From: Rhinopithecus roxellana
Lineage: Eukaryota; Chordata; Mammalia; Primates; Cercopithecidae
Reading direction: 5' to 3'
NCBI RefSeq assembly: GCF_007565055.1
Contig: NC_044557.1
Span: 66,965,095-67,029,094 of the forward strand
Length of the DNA: 64,000 nucleotides
The position numbers and the translations under genes are program-made. Of this stretch, positions 34,651-46,420 are shown piece after piece. The notes under the pieces are model-generated. The model had not been told where the DNA came from and searched no databases. It saw only the letters and a list, made by a program, of their open reading frames with translations. Numbering within the stretch: the first letter of the stretch is position 1; the number at the start of each line of letters is the position of its first letter.

Positions 34651-35724
34651 TATTTGTGCATTTTTTGAGACTTCAAAAGAGTTAATTGTGCTACTCAGTT
34701 CATACTATCTTATCACATTTTTGAGGTTTCTCTTATTTTATTTTTCCCCCTCATCCCTAACCCCTACCCTTTACCATAAGTTCCTACTTTCACATGTTTC
34801 ATATATTTTCTTAAATATGCCTTTGTCTTGTAAGGTGTATTGTGTTAGCGTATGTGCTATAAATTTTATTTCTTGCTGTTTTTTCTCAGTACTATATTTT
34901 AAATAACTAAAATTATGGCTGTGCATGCATTTTATTTGTTGTTTTTATCACTGCACAAGATTCCATAGTATGCAATCCACCCATTTTATTCATCCTTTCC
35001 TCCACTACTGGAAACCAAGGTTGATAGCAAATAGTCACAGGTACTAGATAATCATTTGATTATTTTACCTCTAGCCAATAAATAATAAACCTGGCCAATT
35101 GTGGCAAGCTGACCTGATCGAGTCCTAGCAATGATGAAGAGTGAATTTCAAAAGCAGTAGCCTTCAGATAATTTGCTAGAGCAGAAGTTGAAAATCACTT
35201 AGCTCAACCTAAATCTGCCATCTAAAACTGTCATCTTTATGCAGTTTTCAAAATTGTGCTCTTGACATTAAAGTATGACTGTTAAAACATTTTCTTTAAA
35301 ATGCAGAAAGGAGTAGAAATGATTAATTACTGACCTATGGCAAGTGACCTTGAGCTAGGACTCAGGCAGTCTGGCCAGCTGAGCAGGTCAGGGAAGGAGG
35401 TGGGATGGGCATAAGTCTCCTGAGAGGCTCCTAAGGAGACAGGTTGACCTTCTCCCAGTTACCCACCCCCAGGACCATATACTTCCTGCTTATAGGGCTA
35501 ACCAAAGTATTTAATGCTAGGAACCTCGTACTTCAGGTAGTAACTAGGGAAGAGAATTATGGCAATTTGGGGGAGTCAAGAGGAATGCCAAACTCAGAGG
35601 AAACAGCTAATGGTGTTGAGCAGGAAGTTTCATAGAGTCCAAGAACTTCTGAGCAAAGAGGAAACTCTTCCAGGTAATGAAACACCTGGAACTTGTTCTC
35701 AACTTGGAAGTTCTTCACTTCCTT
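34651..35724. other. No gene seen; possible old L1 in the first 400 bases
   Basis: 34900-35040 ('tgcacaagattccatagtat', 'ccacccattttattcatcc') resembles reverse-strand old L1. The remainder is unassigned. Confidence 0.4.
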
Positions 35725-35741
35725 AAGAGTGTGTGATTGTG

Positions 35742-36076
35742 GGCCGGGCGCCATGGCTCAAGCCTGTAATCCCAGCACTTTGGGAGGCCGAGACGGGCGG
35801 ATCACGAGGTCAGGAGATCGAGACCATCCTGGCTAACACGGTGAAACCCCGTCTCTACTAAAAAAATACAAAAAAAAAAACTACTAAAAAAATACAAAAA
35901 AAAAACTAGCCGGGCGAGGTGGCGGGCGCCTATAGTCCCAGCTACTTGGGAGGCTGAGGCAGGAGAATGGCGTGAACCCGGGAGGCGGAGCTTGCAGTGA
36001 GCTGAGATCCGGCCACTGCACTCCAGCCTGGGCGACAGAGCAAGACTCCGTCTCAAAAAAAAAAAAAAAAAAAAAA
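35742..36076 (+). repeat. AluY, Old World monkey type, with tandem duplication
   Basis: The inter-arm segment 'ctactaaaaaaatacaaaaa' occurs twice in succession (about 35857-35908). Exact flanking duplication aagagtgtgtgattgtg at 35725-35741 and 36077-36093. Confidence 0.95.
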
Positions 36077-36228
36077 AAGAGTGTGTGATTGTGAAAGCGC
36101 TCTTAATACTATCCTGCAATTCAGGTGGACGATGGTGAGCTGTGTTTCCAAGCAAAGGGGAGGACAGGACGCCTTGTTGCAGCCCGAGCTGTGAAAAATA
36201 GGTATTGAAAAAGAAGACATTTTTTACT

Positions 36229-36525
36229 TTTTTTTTTTTTTATGAGACAGCGTCTGGCTTTGTCGCCAGGCTAGAATGCAATGGCACAATCATGGCTCAC
36301 TGCAGACTCAACTTCCTGGGCTCAAGCGGTCCTCCCATCTCAGCCTCCTGAGTAGCTTGGACTACAGGCCTGTGCCACCATACCCTGCTAATTTTTTCTA
36401 TTTTTTGTAGAGATGGGGTCTCACTATATTGCCCAGGCTGGTCTTGAACTCCTGGGCTCAAGTGATTCTCCCATCTCAGCCTCCCAAAGTGCTGGGATTA
36501 CAGGCCTGAGCCACCATGTCCAGCC
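36229..36525 (-). repeat. AluJ
   Basis: Old copy with many substitutions. Confidence 0.9.
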
Positions 36526-37833
36526 CATTTCTTTAATTCTAGCATTATATGAATTCCCACCATAACCAACATACATGAATGTTGACAAAGAGACAGCTTA
36601 ACTTAGAGAATGAACTTGGTGTACGTATAAATGGAGAGACTTAGAATTTTCTGTAATTGGGGTGGAAAACCAGACAGCACAAACTCTTGAGAGGCTGAAA
36701 AGGGTTGCTGGACAACAGAAAAAAAGGAGCTGAGTTGAACAACAGACAGCCTTCTGGATGACAGTGTCTAAGGGTTTTTACCAGTTCACTGGTGACGACT
36801 GCATAGAGTTCATTTTATTACTTACATCTAGAAAGCTGTAAGTCAAAAAAACCTCTTTAGATATCCAAAATGTAGAAGTCACCACACCTACAAATTGTAG
36901 CCCAGACTAAAGACCAGAATAAAAAAGCCAGGTGAGCAACCAACCTACAGATGGAGGTCTTAACAAAGCTTATTTTTGGTGGGGTCTGTTGCATGTTGGA
37001 TTATTCTGGGAAGAAAAAGCTAAGTGTCGGGCCTAGTACGAATGTTTACTGGATTAGATTTCATTTGGTGTTGCTTAAATCAGAGAAGAAAACATCCCTC
37101 TGTCTCAAGTGTGAGATTTCTGTGTTCATGTCTTCGGTTCTGGATTTTTAGCTCTGTCCCAGAATGATATAGTCAAATGAAGCTGTGCTGAGAGTGGCCT
37201 CTGGTGTAATGCAGCACCCGGCCACACACATGAATCTAGCCAAACACTTCCAGGCTTGCCAGATGTTTCAGTAGAGCACACAATCCATCTGTTCGTTTGG
37301 CACTTTGCTGATGCGTGTGGGAAAACTCACAGATGCCAGGGCCTGGCTTCCAGCACTAGCGACAATAGTAATGACTTAAGAGAGATATTTATTTTGTGTA
37401 TTTACTCAGATGTTTGGAAATGAGGTTTAGAAAAATCAATAAACATAACACAAACTGCGGGGAAACTTCAAGATAATCAATTCCTTCTCCCTGGTGTTGA
37501 ACAATAATTATCCTGTAATTCTCCCATTTTGAAGGAAAAGAAATGTTTTTTCTTAAATGTTTCTAGTCAGACCTGAGTCTAAAATGCAATCAACCCCTCT
37601 CTCTCCTTTCTCACTATGTATCTACACATATATATCTATACACATATACCTATATCTATATATATACCTATATACACATACATATATAAATATACAACAT
37701 ATATGTATGTGAGTGTATACACATCTTATTGGTTATATGGGGAGGTAGAGAAAATACAAGTGATGATCTTTGTCCATTTCTGAGAAAGATTTTTTGATCT
37801 AAGTCTTTAGGAAGTTCTACTAATTACCCCTTC
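36526..37833. other. No gene seen; AT-rich microsatellite inside
   Basis: 1.3 kb unassigned. 37620-37715 is an irregular (ATATAC/TATATCTA)n tract. No open frame of note. Confidence 0.5.
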
Positions 37834-37846
37834 CTACTAGGGTTTC

Positions 37847-38466
37847 TTTTTTTGTTTTGTTTTGTTTTGTTTTTTTGAGAAGGAGCTTCACTCTGTCACC
37901 CAGGCTGGAGTGAAGTGGTGTGATCTCGGCTCACTGGAAACTCCGCCCCTTGGGTTCAATTGATTTTCCTGCTCAGCCTCCTGAGTAGCTGGGACTACAG
38001 GTGTGTGCCACCACGCCCAGCTAATTTTTGTTTTTGTTTTTGTTTTTGTTTTGAGATGGAGTCTCGCTCTGTCGCCCAGGCTGGAGTGCAGTGGCCGGAT
38101 TTCAGTTCACTGCAAGCTCTGCCTCCCGGGTTCACACCATTCTCCTGCCTCAGCCTCCCGAGCAGCTGGGACTACAGGCGCCTGCCACCTCACCCGGCTA
38201 GTTTTTTGTATTTTTTAGTAGAGACGGGGTTTCACCATGTTAGCCAGGATGGTCTTGATCTCCTGACCTCGTGATCCGCCCGTCTCGGCCTCCCAAAGTG
38301 CTGGGATTACAGGCTTGAGCCACCGCGCCCAGCAATTTTTGTATTTTTAATAGAGACGGGGGTTTCACCATGTTGGCCAGGATGGTCTCCATCTCCTGAC
38401 ATCTTGATCTGCCTGCCTTGGCCTCCCAAAGTGCTGGGATTGCAGGCGTGAGCCACCGTACCCGGC
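37847..38466 (-). repeat. Alu, split by a younger AluY
   Basis: Outer copy resumes exactly after the inner one. The duplication cctactagggtttctt lies at about 37834 and 38467. Confidence 0.92.
38031..38333 (-). repeat. AluY, Old World monkey type, nested
   Basis: Inserted at the inter-arm T-rich site of the outer Alu. aatttttg on both sides. Tail (GTTTTT)n. Confidence 0.93.
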
Positions 38467-39172
38467 CCCTACTAGGGTTTCTTAGGGGAGTGGTCTGCAA
38501 TGAGGGATCTGGATGCCTGAATCTTTCTCCTTATAGTGCAAGAAAGAAGCTGTAACCCTGTGGAAGTGATTACTTTCTCTGGATTCAGTTTCTTCAGTTA
38601 CACAATGGACTAGAGGATGTCCGAGGATGGGGCTACTGCAAACATTCTGGGACTCTGACTCCCTTCTTGATCAACCTCTCTTTCCCCCGACCCCCCACCG
38701 CCCTTCCACTTAGAGCCATCTGAGTGAAAAATGTGTGAACATTGGTGGTTGTCTTGCCATCTGGCATTCTGTGTGAGGAAGGAGTATAGAGACCACCCAG
38801 CAGCCATACCTCCTTCTAGTGTAGTGGCACTCTACATTCCTTTAGGGGAATGCACTCTCTGTCCATGTGCATTGACTCAGACACCAGGCCAGGACAATCA
38901 GTGCCTCGAACACCCAGGACCCATGACTGGCCCAATCAAAGTGAATCCCAAAACTTCTGCTCTCCCAGGAAGAGACTGCCTTTCCACCTGAGCTGGGGGA
39001 CTGTGGAGCTAGTGGTGCTATACTCAGCTTATCACCAAAGGAGAGGGAATGTCTGTCTCAGAAATAAGCCAACAAAGCCAAAAGCTGGAGAGACATAAAC
39101 ACATAAACAGATTTGATGCATAATTTGAGTGCCTGAAGCCTTGGACTTTTCAGGCTTTTTGGTTTGTTTGTT
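38467..39172. other. No gene seen
   Basis: Short frames only (86 codons at 38731-38991). A MIR-like trace at about 38540-38610. Confidence 0.45.
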
Positions 39173-39456
39173 TTTGAGACAGGGTCCCACTCTGTCACCC
39201 AGGCTGAGTACAGTGGCTCGATCATGGCTCACTGCAGCATCATCCTCCCTGGGCTCAGAAGATCCTCCTGCCTCAGTTTCCTGAGTAGCTGGGACTACAA
39301 GGTGCACCACCACGCCTGGCAAATTTTTAAGTTTTTTGTAGAGATGGGTTTTCATGATGTTGCCCAGGCTGATCTCGAACTCCTGGGCTCAAGCGATCCT
39401 CCCGCCTTGGCCTCCCAAAGTACTGGGATTACAGGAGTGAGCCACCACACCTGGCC
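39173..39456 (-). repeat. AluJ
   Basis: Old dimer with short internal losses. Confidence 0.88.
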
Positions 39457-39467
39457 CAGATTTTTCG

Positions 39468-39473
<6 letters not shown>

Positions 39474-39502
<29 letters not shown>

Positions 39503-39781
39503 AGACGGAGTCTCGCTCTGTCACCCAGACTGCAGTGCAGTGGCCAGATCTCAGCTCACTGCAAGCTCCGCCTCCCGGGTTCACGCCATTCTCCTGCCTC
39601 AGCCTCCCGAGTAGCTGGGACTACAGGCACTGCCACCTCGCCCGGCTAGTTTTTTGTCTTTTTAGTAGAGACGGGGTTTCACCGTGTTAGCCAGGATGGT
39701 CTCGATCTCCTGACCTCGTGATCCGCCCGTCTCGGCCTCCCAAAGTGCTGGGATTACAGGCTTGAGCCACTGCGCCCGGCC
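39474..39781 (-). repeat. AluY, Old World monkey type
   Basis: Exact duplication gatttttcggttctt at 39459-39473 and 39782-39796. Poly-T of about 28. Confidence 0.95.
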
Positions 39782-39796
39782 GATTTTTCGGTTCTT

Positions 39797-40206
39797 AAAC
39801 CATCAGGCTTTCTTCTTGGCTTAACTTAGGTTGGGTTTTCTGTCACATGCAGAAAGAGCCCAAATTTTCCAGATTTTGTTTTAATAATACCTAATTTTAT
39901 TAAAAAGGACACAATAATCTCAAGTGTTCATATTGATTGTTATATCCTGATGTAACAAGCCAGTTTCTCTTCATTCACTGAGGGTCTATCTGAGCTTCTT
40001 CAGGTATTTTGAATCTTTTATCAATGTATGTGTAAGAAGATGGTAAGAGGAACCAATGATGGCTGCTGTCTCGTGACTTCCAGTCGCTTGAGAAGGGTTT
40101 CTAAATATTCTTAAATAAGCGGCATCTCATCTTCATCCTATTTTACAGTTATTATTGTGACAAAGGCTAAGTCAAAGAACCTGGGGGGAAAAATCAGTGT
40201 TCCTTC
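39797..40206. other. No gene seen
   Basis: Unassigned single-copy-looking sequence. Confidence 0.45.
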
Positions 40207-40506
40207 GCTGGGCACGGTGGCTCACACCTGTAATCCCAACACTTTAGAAAGAGGCCGAGGCAGGCTATCCCTTGAGGTCAGGAGTTTGAGACCAGCCTGG
40301 CCGACATGGTGAAACCCTGTTTCCAGTAAAAATCCACAAATTAACCGGGCATGGTGGCATGCGCCTATAGTCCCACCTGCTTGGGTGGCTGAGGCACGAG
40401 AATTGCTTGAACCCAGGAGGCAGAGGTTATAGTGAGCCAAGATTGCACCACTGCACTGCAGCTTGAGCTACAGAGCTGAACTCTGTCTCAAAAACAAAAC
40501 AAAACA
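40207..40506 (+). repeat. Alu
   Basis: Diverged copy with an (AAAAC)n tail. cagtgttcct occurs before and after. Confidence 0.9.
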
Positions 40507-40726
40507 GTGTTCCTCTATTCCCTCTTATTGTTTTATTTTATGTTTTTTTTTTTTTTGTAGTGTACTGTTTTGATTTTTTTCTTATTTCCTTTTCTGCATT
40601 TTGTCAGTTACATTATTAGTGGTTATCCTGGAGATTATAATTCAACTCTTAAAAATTCAACTCATGCAACAATCAATTTTGAATTCACATCACTTAGCTT
40701 CAATCATATACAAAAACTCTTCTCCT

Positions 40727-41006
40727 GGCCGGGCGCGGTGGCTCAAGCCTGTAATCCCAGCACTTTGGGAGGCCGAGACGGGCGGATCACGAGGTCAGGA
40801 GATCAAGACCATCCTGGCTAACATGGTGAAACCCCATCTCTACTAAAAATACAAAAAACTAGCCGGGCGACCTGGCGGGCGCCTGTAGTCCCAGCTACTC
40901 TGGAGGCTGAGGCAGGAGAATGGCGTGAACCCGGGAGGCGGAGCTTGCAGTGAGCTGAGATCCGGCCACTGCACTCCAGCCTGGGCGACAGAGCGAGACT
41001 CCGTCT

Positions 41007-41050
<44 letters not shown>
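40727..41050 (+). repeat. AluY, Old World monkey type, very long A-tail
   Basis: About 48 uninterrupted A after GTCTC. Exact duplication aaaaactcttctcct at 40712-40726 and 41051-41065. Confidence 0.96.
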
Positions 41051-41059
<9 letters not shown>

Positions 41060-41121
41060 TCTCCTATAGCTCCATCCCCTTTTTATGTTATTAGTAATGT
41101 CACAATTGTTTTTTCTTTTTC

Positions 41122-41727
41122 TTTCTTTTTTTTTTTTTTTTGAGACGGAGTCTCACTCTGTCTCCCAGACTAGAGTGCAATGGGGAGATCTCGGCTCACA
41201 GCAAGCTCCGCCTCCTGGGTTCGTGCCATTCTCCTGCCTCAGCCTCCCAGGTAGCTGGGACTACAGGTGCCTGCTACCACCCTGGCTACTTTTTTGTATT
41301 TTTATTAGAGACATGGCCGGGCGCGGTGGCTCAAGCCTGTAATCCCAGCACTTTGGGAGGCCGAGACGGGTGGATCACGAGGTCAGGAGATCGAGACCAT
41401 CCTGGCTAACATGGTGAAACCCCATCTCTACTAAAAATACAAAAAACTAGCCGGGCGAGGTGGCGGGCGCCTGTAGTCCCAGCTACTTCGGAGGCTGAGG
41501 CAGGAGAATGGCGTAAACCCAGGAGGCGGAGCTTGCAGTGAGCTGAGGTCCGGCCACTGCACTCCAGCCCGGGCGACAGAGCAAGACTCCGTCTCAAAAA
41601 AAAAAAAAGAGAGAGAGACAGGGTTTCACCGTGTTAGCCAGGATGGTCTGGATCTCCTGACCTTGCCATCCGCCTGCCTTGGCCTCCGAAAGTGCTGGGA
41701 TTACAGGCGTGAGCCACCGCGCCCGGC
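41122..41727 (-). repeat. AluY, split by an opposite-strand AluY
   Basis: Left piece ends at 'tttttattagagaca' and the right piece resumes at gagacagggtttcacc. Confidence 0.92.
41315..41609 (+). repeat. AluY, Old World monkey type, nested in inverse orientation
   Basis: Inserted within the minus-strand Alu. The duplication is short (agagaca) and the tail merges into GA repeats. Confidence 0.93.
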
Positions 41728-42000
41728 CGTATTGTCACAAATTACATCTTTAGACATTATGTGGCAATTAATATACACCTATAATTATTATTTATGCACT
41801 TGTGTTTGAAATCATACAGAGAAGAAAAGGAATTGCAAACTAAAAATATAATAACACTGGCTTTGTTTTTACCTAGGTAGGTACGTTTACCGGTGCTCTT
41901 TATTTCCTCACGTGGTTTCAAGTTACTGTCTAGTGCCCTTTCATTTCCACTTAAAGGACTCTGTTTAGCGTTTCTTGTAGGGTAAGTCTACCAGCTGCAC

Positions 42001-42276
42001 ATGTCAGAACAAGGAGGTGGGAACCAACCTAGGGATGTCTGGGAAAGACACTCGGCAGCTCTTTTCTAGAAGCCAAAATCGGAGCCAAACTCCACCAAGC
42101 ACCCCATTTGGAACTGGACTCAGAGGGAAGCTGTGATCTCTTCTGCCTCACTAGACCTTTGAACTGGGAGTCAAGGCATCTAAGTTTTTGTTCTGGTTCT
42201 GTCCTTAACAAGCCGTATGACTGTGGAAAAAGTCACCTATCTTATTTGGGCCTTTTTCCTTATCTGTAAAATTAGG
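42001..42276. other. No gene seen; MIR-like end
   Basis: 'tgactgtggaaaaagtcacc' and 'ccttatctgtaaaattagg' at 42220-42270 are MIR-like. Confidence 0.5.
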
Positions 42277-42512
42277 TGTTCCAGATCAGGGGCTGTCAAA
42301 CTTTTTTTTCTGTAGGAGGACAAATAGTATTTTAGGCTCTGTGGCTATAAAGTCTGGCACAACTACTCAATTCTGCCATTGTAGTGCAAAAAGTGGCCAT
42401 GGACAATAGCTGAACAAATGGGCATGGCTGTGTCTCAATAAAACTTTATTTATAAAAACAGAAGGCAGGTCAGATTTGGCTTGTGGGCCCTAGTTGGCCA
42501 ACCCCTATTCTA
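42277..42512. repeat. hAT-Charlie group non-autonomous element
   Basis: 'ggggctgtcaaactttttttt' and 'gttggccaacccct' are the inverted ends. The interior 'tattttaggctctgtggcta', 'ctcaattctgccattgtagt', 'aataaaactttatttataaa' is a familiar Charlie-type sequence. Confidence 0.75.
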
Positions 42513-42733
42513 TAATATATAGCCTTGGAGAGTCCTTTTAATTTTAAAATATATAAGGTCTGATGATCTTCATTGTTACGATCAGTGTCCTTTCACTCCT
42601 TTATACCATCCTAGGGCATTACCCCTATCAACAATACAATGGCAAGAATCACTGTTATTTTTAGGTGTCTATGGGCCAAGCATTTTTTTTGTACTTTATT
42701 CATTCCTCCCAACAAACCTATTAGTCGGGTATT

Positions 42734-43363
42734 TGCTGTGGTCTGAATGTTTGTGTCCCCTACCAAATTCATATGTTGAAATCCTAATGCCTGTGTTGAT
42801 GGTGTTAGGAGGTGGAGCTTTTGGGAGGTGATTAGGTGATGAGGGTGGATTTAGTGCTCTTCTAAAAGAGACCCGAGGCCAGGTGCGGTGGCTCATGCCT
42901 ATAATCCCAACACTTTGGGAGGCGGAGGCAGGTGGATTATGAGGTCAGGAGTTCAAGACCAGCCTGGCCAAGATGGTGAAACCCCATCTCTACTAAAAAT
43001 ACAAAAATTAACTGGGCACAGTGGCAGGTGCCTGTAATCCCAACTACTTGGGAGGCTGAGGCAGGATAATCGCTTGAACTTGGGGGGTGGAAGTTGCAGT
43101 GAGTCGAGATCAAAGTGAGATTCCATCTCAAAAATAAATAAATAAATAAATAAATAAATAAGACCCAGAAAGCTCGTTCACCCCTTTCACAATGTGAGGA
43201 CACAGTGAGAAGGCACCATGTATGAACCAGGAAGCCCTCACCAGGCTGAATCTGTTAGTACCTTGATCTTAGACTTCCCAGCCTCCTGAACTGTGAGCCA
43301 TAAATCTCTCTTATTATAAGCTACTTCATTTATGACATTTTCTTATAGCAGTCTGAACAGACA
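42734..43363 (+). mobile_element. MaLR solo LTR inside MIR
   Basis: Starts TGCTGTGGTCTGAATG and ends 'gcagtctgaacagaca'. Flanking pentamers GTATT (42729-42733) and GTACT (43364-43368) fit the 5-bp duplication of this group. Confidence 0.85.
42876..43160 (+). repeat. Alu with right-arm deletion, inside the LTR
   Basis: Lacks the 'actgcactccagcctggg' segment. aagagaccc before and aagaccc after. Confidence 0.88.
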
Positions 43364-43499
43364 GTACTATTATAATTCCCATTTTACATAAGAAGAAATT
43401 AAAGTCAGAGATATCTGCTAATAGATCCAAGGCCACAGAGTTGGTGAGAGCAGAAAGCAGGCCAGTGTGACTCTAAAACCTTTGCTATGCTTTTTCTAT

Positions 43500-43609
43500 C
43501 TCACATCATAAATATATATTTATATATTTGTGTATATTTATGTATTTATATATACTTATATATTTATATATACTTATATATGTATATATTTTTTATATTT
43601 TATATATAT
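43500..43609. repeat. AT-rich microsatellite
   Basis: (TATATT/TATACT)n mixed repeats directly before an Alu T-run. Confidence 0.9.
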
Positions 43610-43876
43610 GTATTTTTTTTTGAGACAGAATCTTGCTCAATCTTGGCTCACTGAAACCTCCGCCTCCTCGTTTCAAGCAATTATCCTGCCTCAGCCTCCT
43701 GAGTACCTGGGATCACACGCACCCACCACTACACCTGGCTAATTTTTGTATTTTTAGTAGAGACGGGGTTTCACCACGTTGGCCAGGCTGGTCTGGAACT
43801 GCTGACCTCAGGTGATCCACTTACCTCCACCTCCCAAAGTGCTTGGATTACAGATGTGAGCCACCGTGCCTGGCCT
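43610..43876 (-). repeat. Alu with 5'-arm deletion
   Basis: The 'tcacccaggctggagtgcag' block is missing between 'cttgctc' and 'aatcttggc'. Confidence 0.88.
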
Positions 43877-43985
43877 GATTAAAGAATTTTTAAAAAGCAC
43901 AGTAGAGAATCCAACTGTCTTGACAGGGAGGAAATCAAACCTTAAATACATTAAAGATTAAGAGACAAAAATTCTACACCAACCC

Positions 43986-44127
43986 TTTTTTTTTTTTTTT
44001 TTTTTTTTTTGAGATGAGGGGTTTACTATGTTGCCTAGGGTAGAGTCAAACTCCGGGATGTAACAAACTTTCCTCCTCAGTCTCCTGAGGAGCTGGGACT
44101 ACAGGCACTCTAGGCAGGTGCCTGGCT
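43986..44127 (-). repeat. Alu monomer fragment
   Basis: Poly-T of about 26 then a highly diverged single arm with the J/FLAM-like phrase 'tactatgttgcctaggg'. Confidence 0.65.
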
Positions 44128-44879
44128 CCACACAGACTGTTTTTGAATTATAAATACTTCAAGTGATTAGTTACCCCTTAAAAATGCTCTCTCTCAAAAT
44201 GCAAAGTCAGCAAAAGAACCTGTTGATGCTCTCAAAGAACTTGCCATCTGTTTGGCAAGACATATGAAAGAACTAGTGAACAAAAATACAGTCCCAGATT
44301 AACTGCAGAAGTGCTTTCAATTACCCTTCACTTACTGCAGCTGCCAGACAGATGAATGCATTCCCTCAGCACCACACTACACTCTGAGTGCCTCTTGAGA
44401 ACAGGACATTTGGGTACTGTATTAAGATTCCTTTGGCTGCTGTAGCAGATTATCACAAACATAATAGCTTAAAACACAGATTTATCACATTACAGTTCTG
44501 GAGCTCAGAAGTCAAAAATCAGGTTCAGTGGGCTAAAGTCAGGGTCTTGTACAGGCTGTTTCTTTCTGGAGGTCTGAGGGAAAAATTGGTTTCCTTGCCT
44601 TTTTCAGCTTCAAGAGGCTGCCGGCTTCCTTGCCTTGTGGCTCTTTCTTGGTGTCACTCCAACTTCTTGCTTCTACCATCATTGCTATGGTTTGGATATT
44701 TGTCCCACCCAAACTTCATTTTGAATTTAATCCCCAATGTTGGAGGTGAGGCCTATTGGGAGGCATTTGGGTCATGAAGGCGGATCCCTCATGAATACAT
44801 TAGCGTCCTCCCTCAGGAGCTAGTGAATTCTTACTCTATTAATTCCCATCAGAGCTGGTTGTTTAAAAAGAGTCTGGAT

Positions 44880-45043
44880 AGCCAGGCATGGTGGCATGCA
44901 CCTGTAGTCCCAGCTACTCGGGAGGCTGAGGCAGAAGGATCACTTGAGTCTAGGCGTTTGAGATTGCAGTGAGTTGTGATGGCACCACTGCACTCCAGCC
45001 TGGGCAACAGAGTAAGACCCTGTCTCCAAAAAAAAAAAAAAAA
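44880..45043 (+). repeat. Alu right-arm/FRAM in MST
   Basis: One arm with A-tail of about 17. Confidence 0.82.
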
Positions 45044-45212
45044 AGGTCCTGGCACCTCCCCTACGTTTCCACTTCCTCTCTCACCACGGGATCTCTGCAT
45101 AAGCCAGTTCCCCTTTTCTTCCCACTGTGAATAGAAGCAGCCTGAGACCCTCACCAGGTGCAGATGCCCAGTCGTTAACTTTCTGAATTGTGAGCCAAAT
45201 AAACCTCTTAAA

Positions 45213-45497
45213 AAAAAAAAAAGATTTCAATAGTTTTTGGAGAACAGGTGGTTTTTGGTTACATAGATAAGTTCTTTAGTGGTGATTTCTGAGATTTTGG
45301 TGCACCTGTCACCCAAACAGTATACACTGTACGCAGTGGTCTTTTATTCTTCACCTCCTTCCCACCCTTCCCCCCAAGTCCCCAAAGTCCATTATTATCA
45401 TTCTTATGCGTTTGCATCCTCATAGCTTAGCACCCACTCATAAGTGAGAACATATGATATTTGGTTTTCCATTCCTGAGTTACTTCACTTGGAATCA
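45213..45497 (-). mobile_element. L1 3' fragment inside MST
   Basis: Plus-strand text 'caatagtttttggagaacag', 'gataagttctttagtggtga', 'gtccccaaagtccattatta', 'cataagtgagaacatatgat' is reverse-strand primate L1 3' sequence. taaacctctt occurs before and after. The junction at the L1 3' end shows A12 on the plus strand where T would be expected. Confidence 0.8.
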
Positions 45498-45900
45498 TTA
45501 AACCTCTTTTTCTTTATAAATTACGCAGCCCTGGGTATATACTTTTATAGCAACACAAAAAGGTTAAGACAGTCACATCTCCTACTACTTACTGACCCTC
45601 CTGCCTGCCTCTTACAACGACTTTTGGAAGTACATTGGGCCCATCCAGATAATTCAGGAAAGAGCCTTAATTTAATCATACCTGAAAAATCCCTTTTGCC
45701 ATACAAGAAACATTTGTAAGTTTCTGGAATTAGGACATGAACATCTTTGAGGTGCCATTATTCAGCCCACCACAGATACTATCCCCCATCTTCTCCTCCC
45801 ACAGTTGAGCTGTATGCCTAAGAGTAGTTGGCTGTGTTTGTTTCTGGACTTGATTTGTGTTTGCTTTTGTAACTAATTTTAAAAATTAAGAAACCAATGA

Positions 45901-46200
45901 GGCGAGGCGCGATGGCTCACGCCTGTAATCCCAGCACTTTGGGAGGCCGAGGTGGGCGGATCATGAGGTCAGGAGATTGAGACCATCCTGGCTAACACGG
46001 TGAAACACCATCTGTACTAAAAATACAAAAAATTAGCTGGGCGTGGTGGCGGGCGCCTGTAGTCCCAGCCACTCGGGAGACTGAGGCAGGAGAATGGCGT
46101 GAACCTGGAAAGTGGAGTTTGCAGTGAGCCAAGATTGCGCCACTGCACTCCAGCCTGGGCGACAGAGCAAAAACTCCGTCTCAGAAAAAAAAAAAAAAAA
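45901..46200 (+). repeat. AluY
   Basis: Flanks aagaaaccaatga and aagagaccaatga mark the duplication. Confidence 0.92.
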
Positions 46201-46299
46201 AAGAGACCAATGAAATCTGAGGGCAAAAAGAAAGACTTGCAATGTGTATGGAAAACAAGTAAAATGAACTAAGGTAAGTCACTAAAGAAGTACGGTCAC

Positions 46300-46420
46300 A
46301 TGGGGTATGTAGCATGTGCCTGTAGTTCCAGCTACTCAGGAGACTGAGGAGGATCGCTTGAGCCCAGGCATTCAAGTCCAACCTGGACAACATAGCAAGG
46401 AACTATCTCACAAAAAGAAA
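46300..46420 (+). repeat. Alu arm fragment
   Basis: Single diverged arm, 'gcctgtagttccagctactc ... caacatagcaagg'. Confidence 0.7.

Larger units (their letters stand above)
40510..42000 (-). repeat. Old L1 (L1M-type) fragments, interrupted by Alus
   Basis: Outside the Alus the text 'ttttgtcagttacattatta ... ggactctgtttagcgtttct ... gtagggtaagtcta' resembles reverse-strand L1M 3' sequence. Diverged, with no coding capacity. Confidence 0.5.
42640..43490 (+). repeat. MIR, split by an MLT1/MST-type LTR
   Basis: 'gccaagcatttt', 'attcctcccaacaaacctat' on the left join 'attataattcccattttaca', 'ccaaggccacagagttggtg' on the right in correct MIR order. Confidence 0.7.
44683..45571 (+). mobile_element. 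MST-type solo LTR inside MLT1
   Basis: Starts TGCTATGGTTTGGATATTTG, contains 'gaggcctattgggaggcatt' and ends 'aacacaaaaaggttaagaca'. Itself broken by an Alu monomer and an L1 fragment. Confidence 0.85.
44415..45775 (-). mobile_element. MLT1-type LTR, split by MST LTR
   Basis: Left half 'ctttggctgctgtagcagat', 'agttctggagctcagaagtc' and right half 'ggaattaggacatgaacatc', 'attcagcccaccaca' match the two ends of a minus-strand MLT1. Confidence 0.75.
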
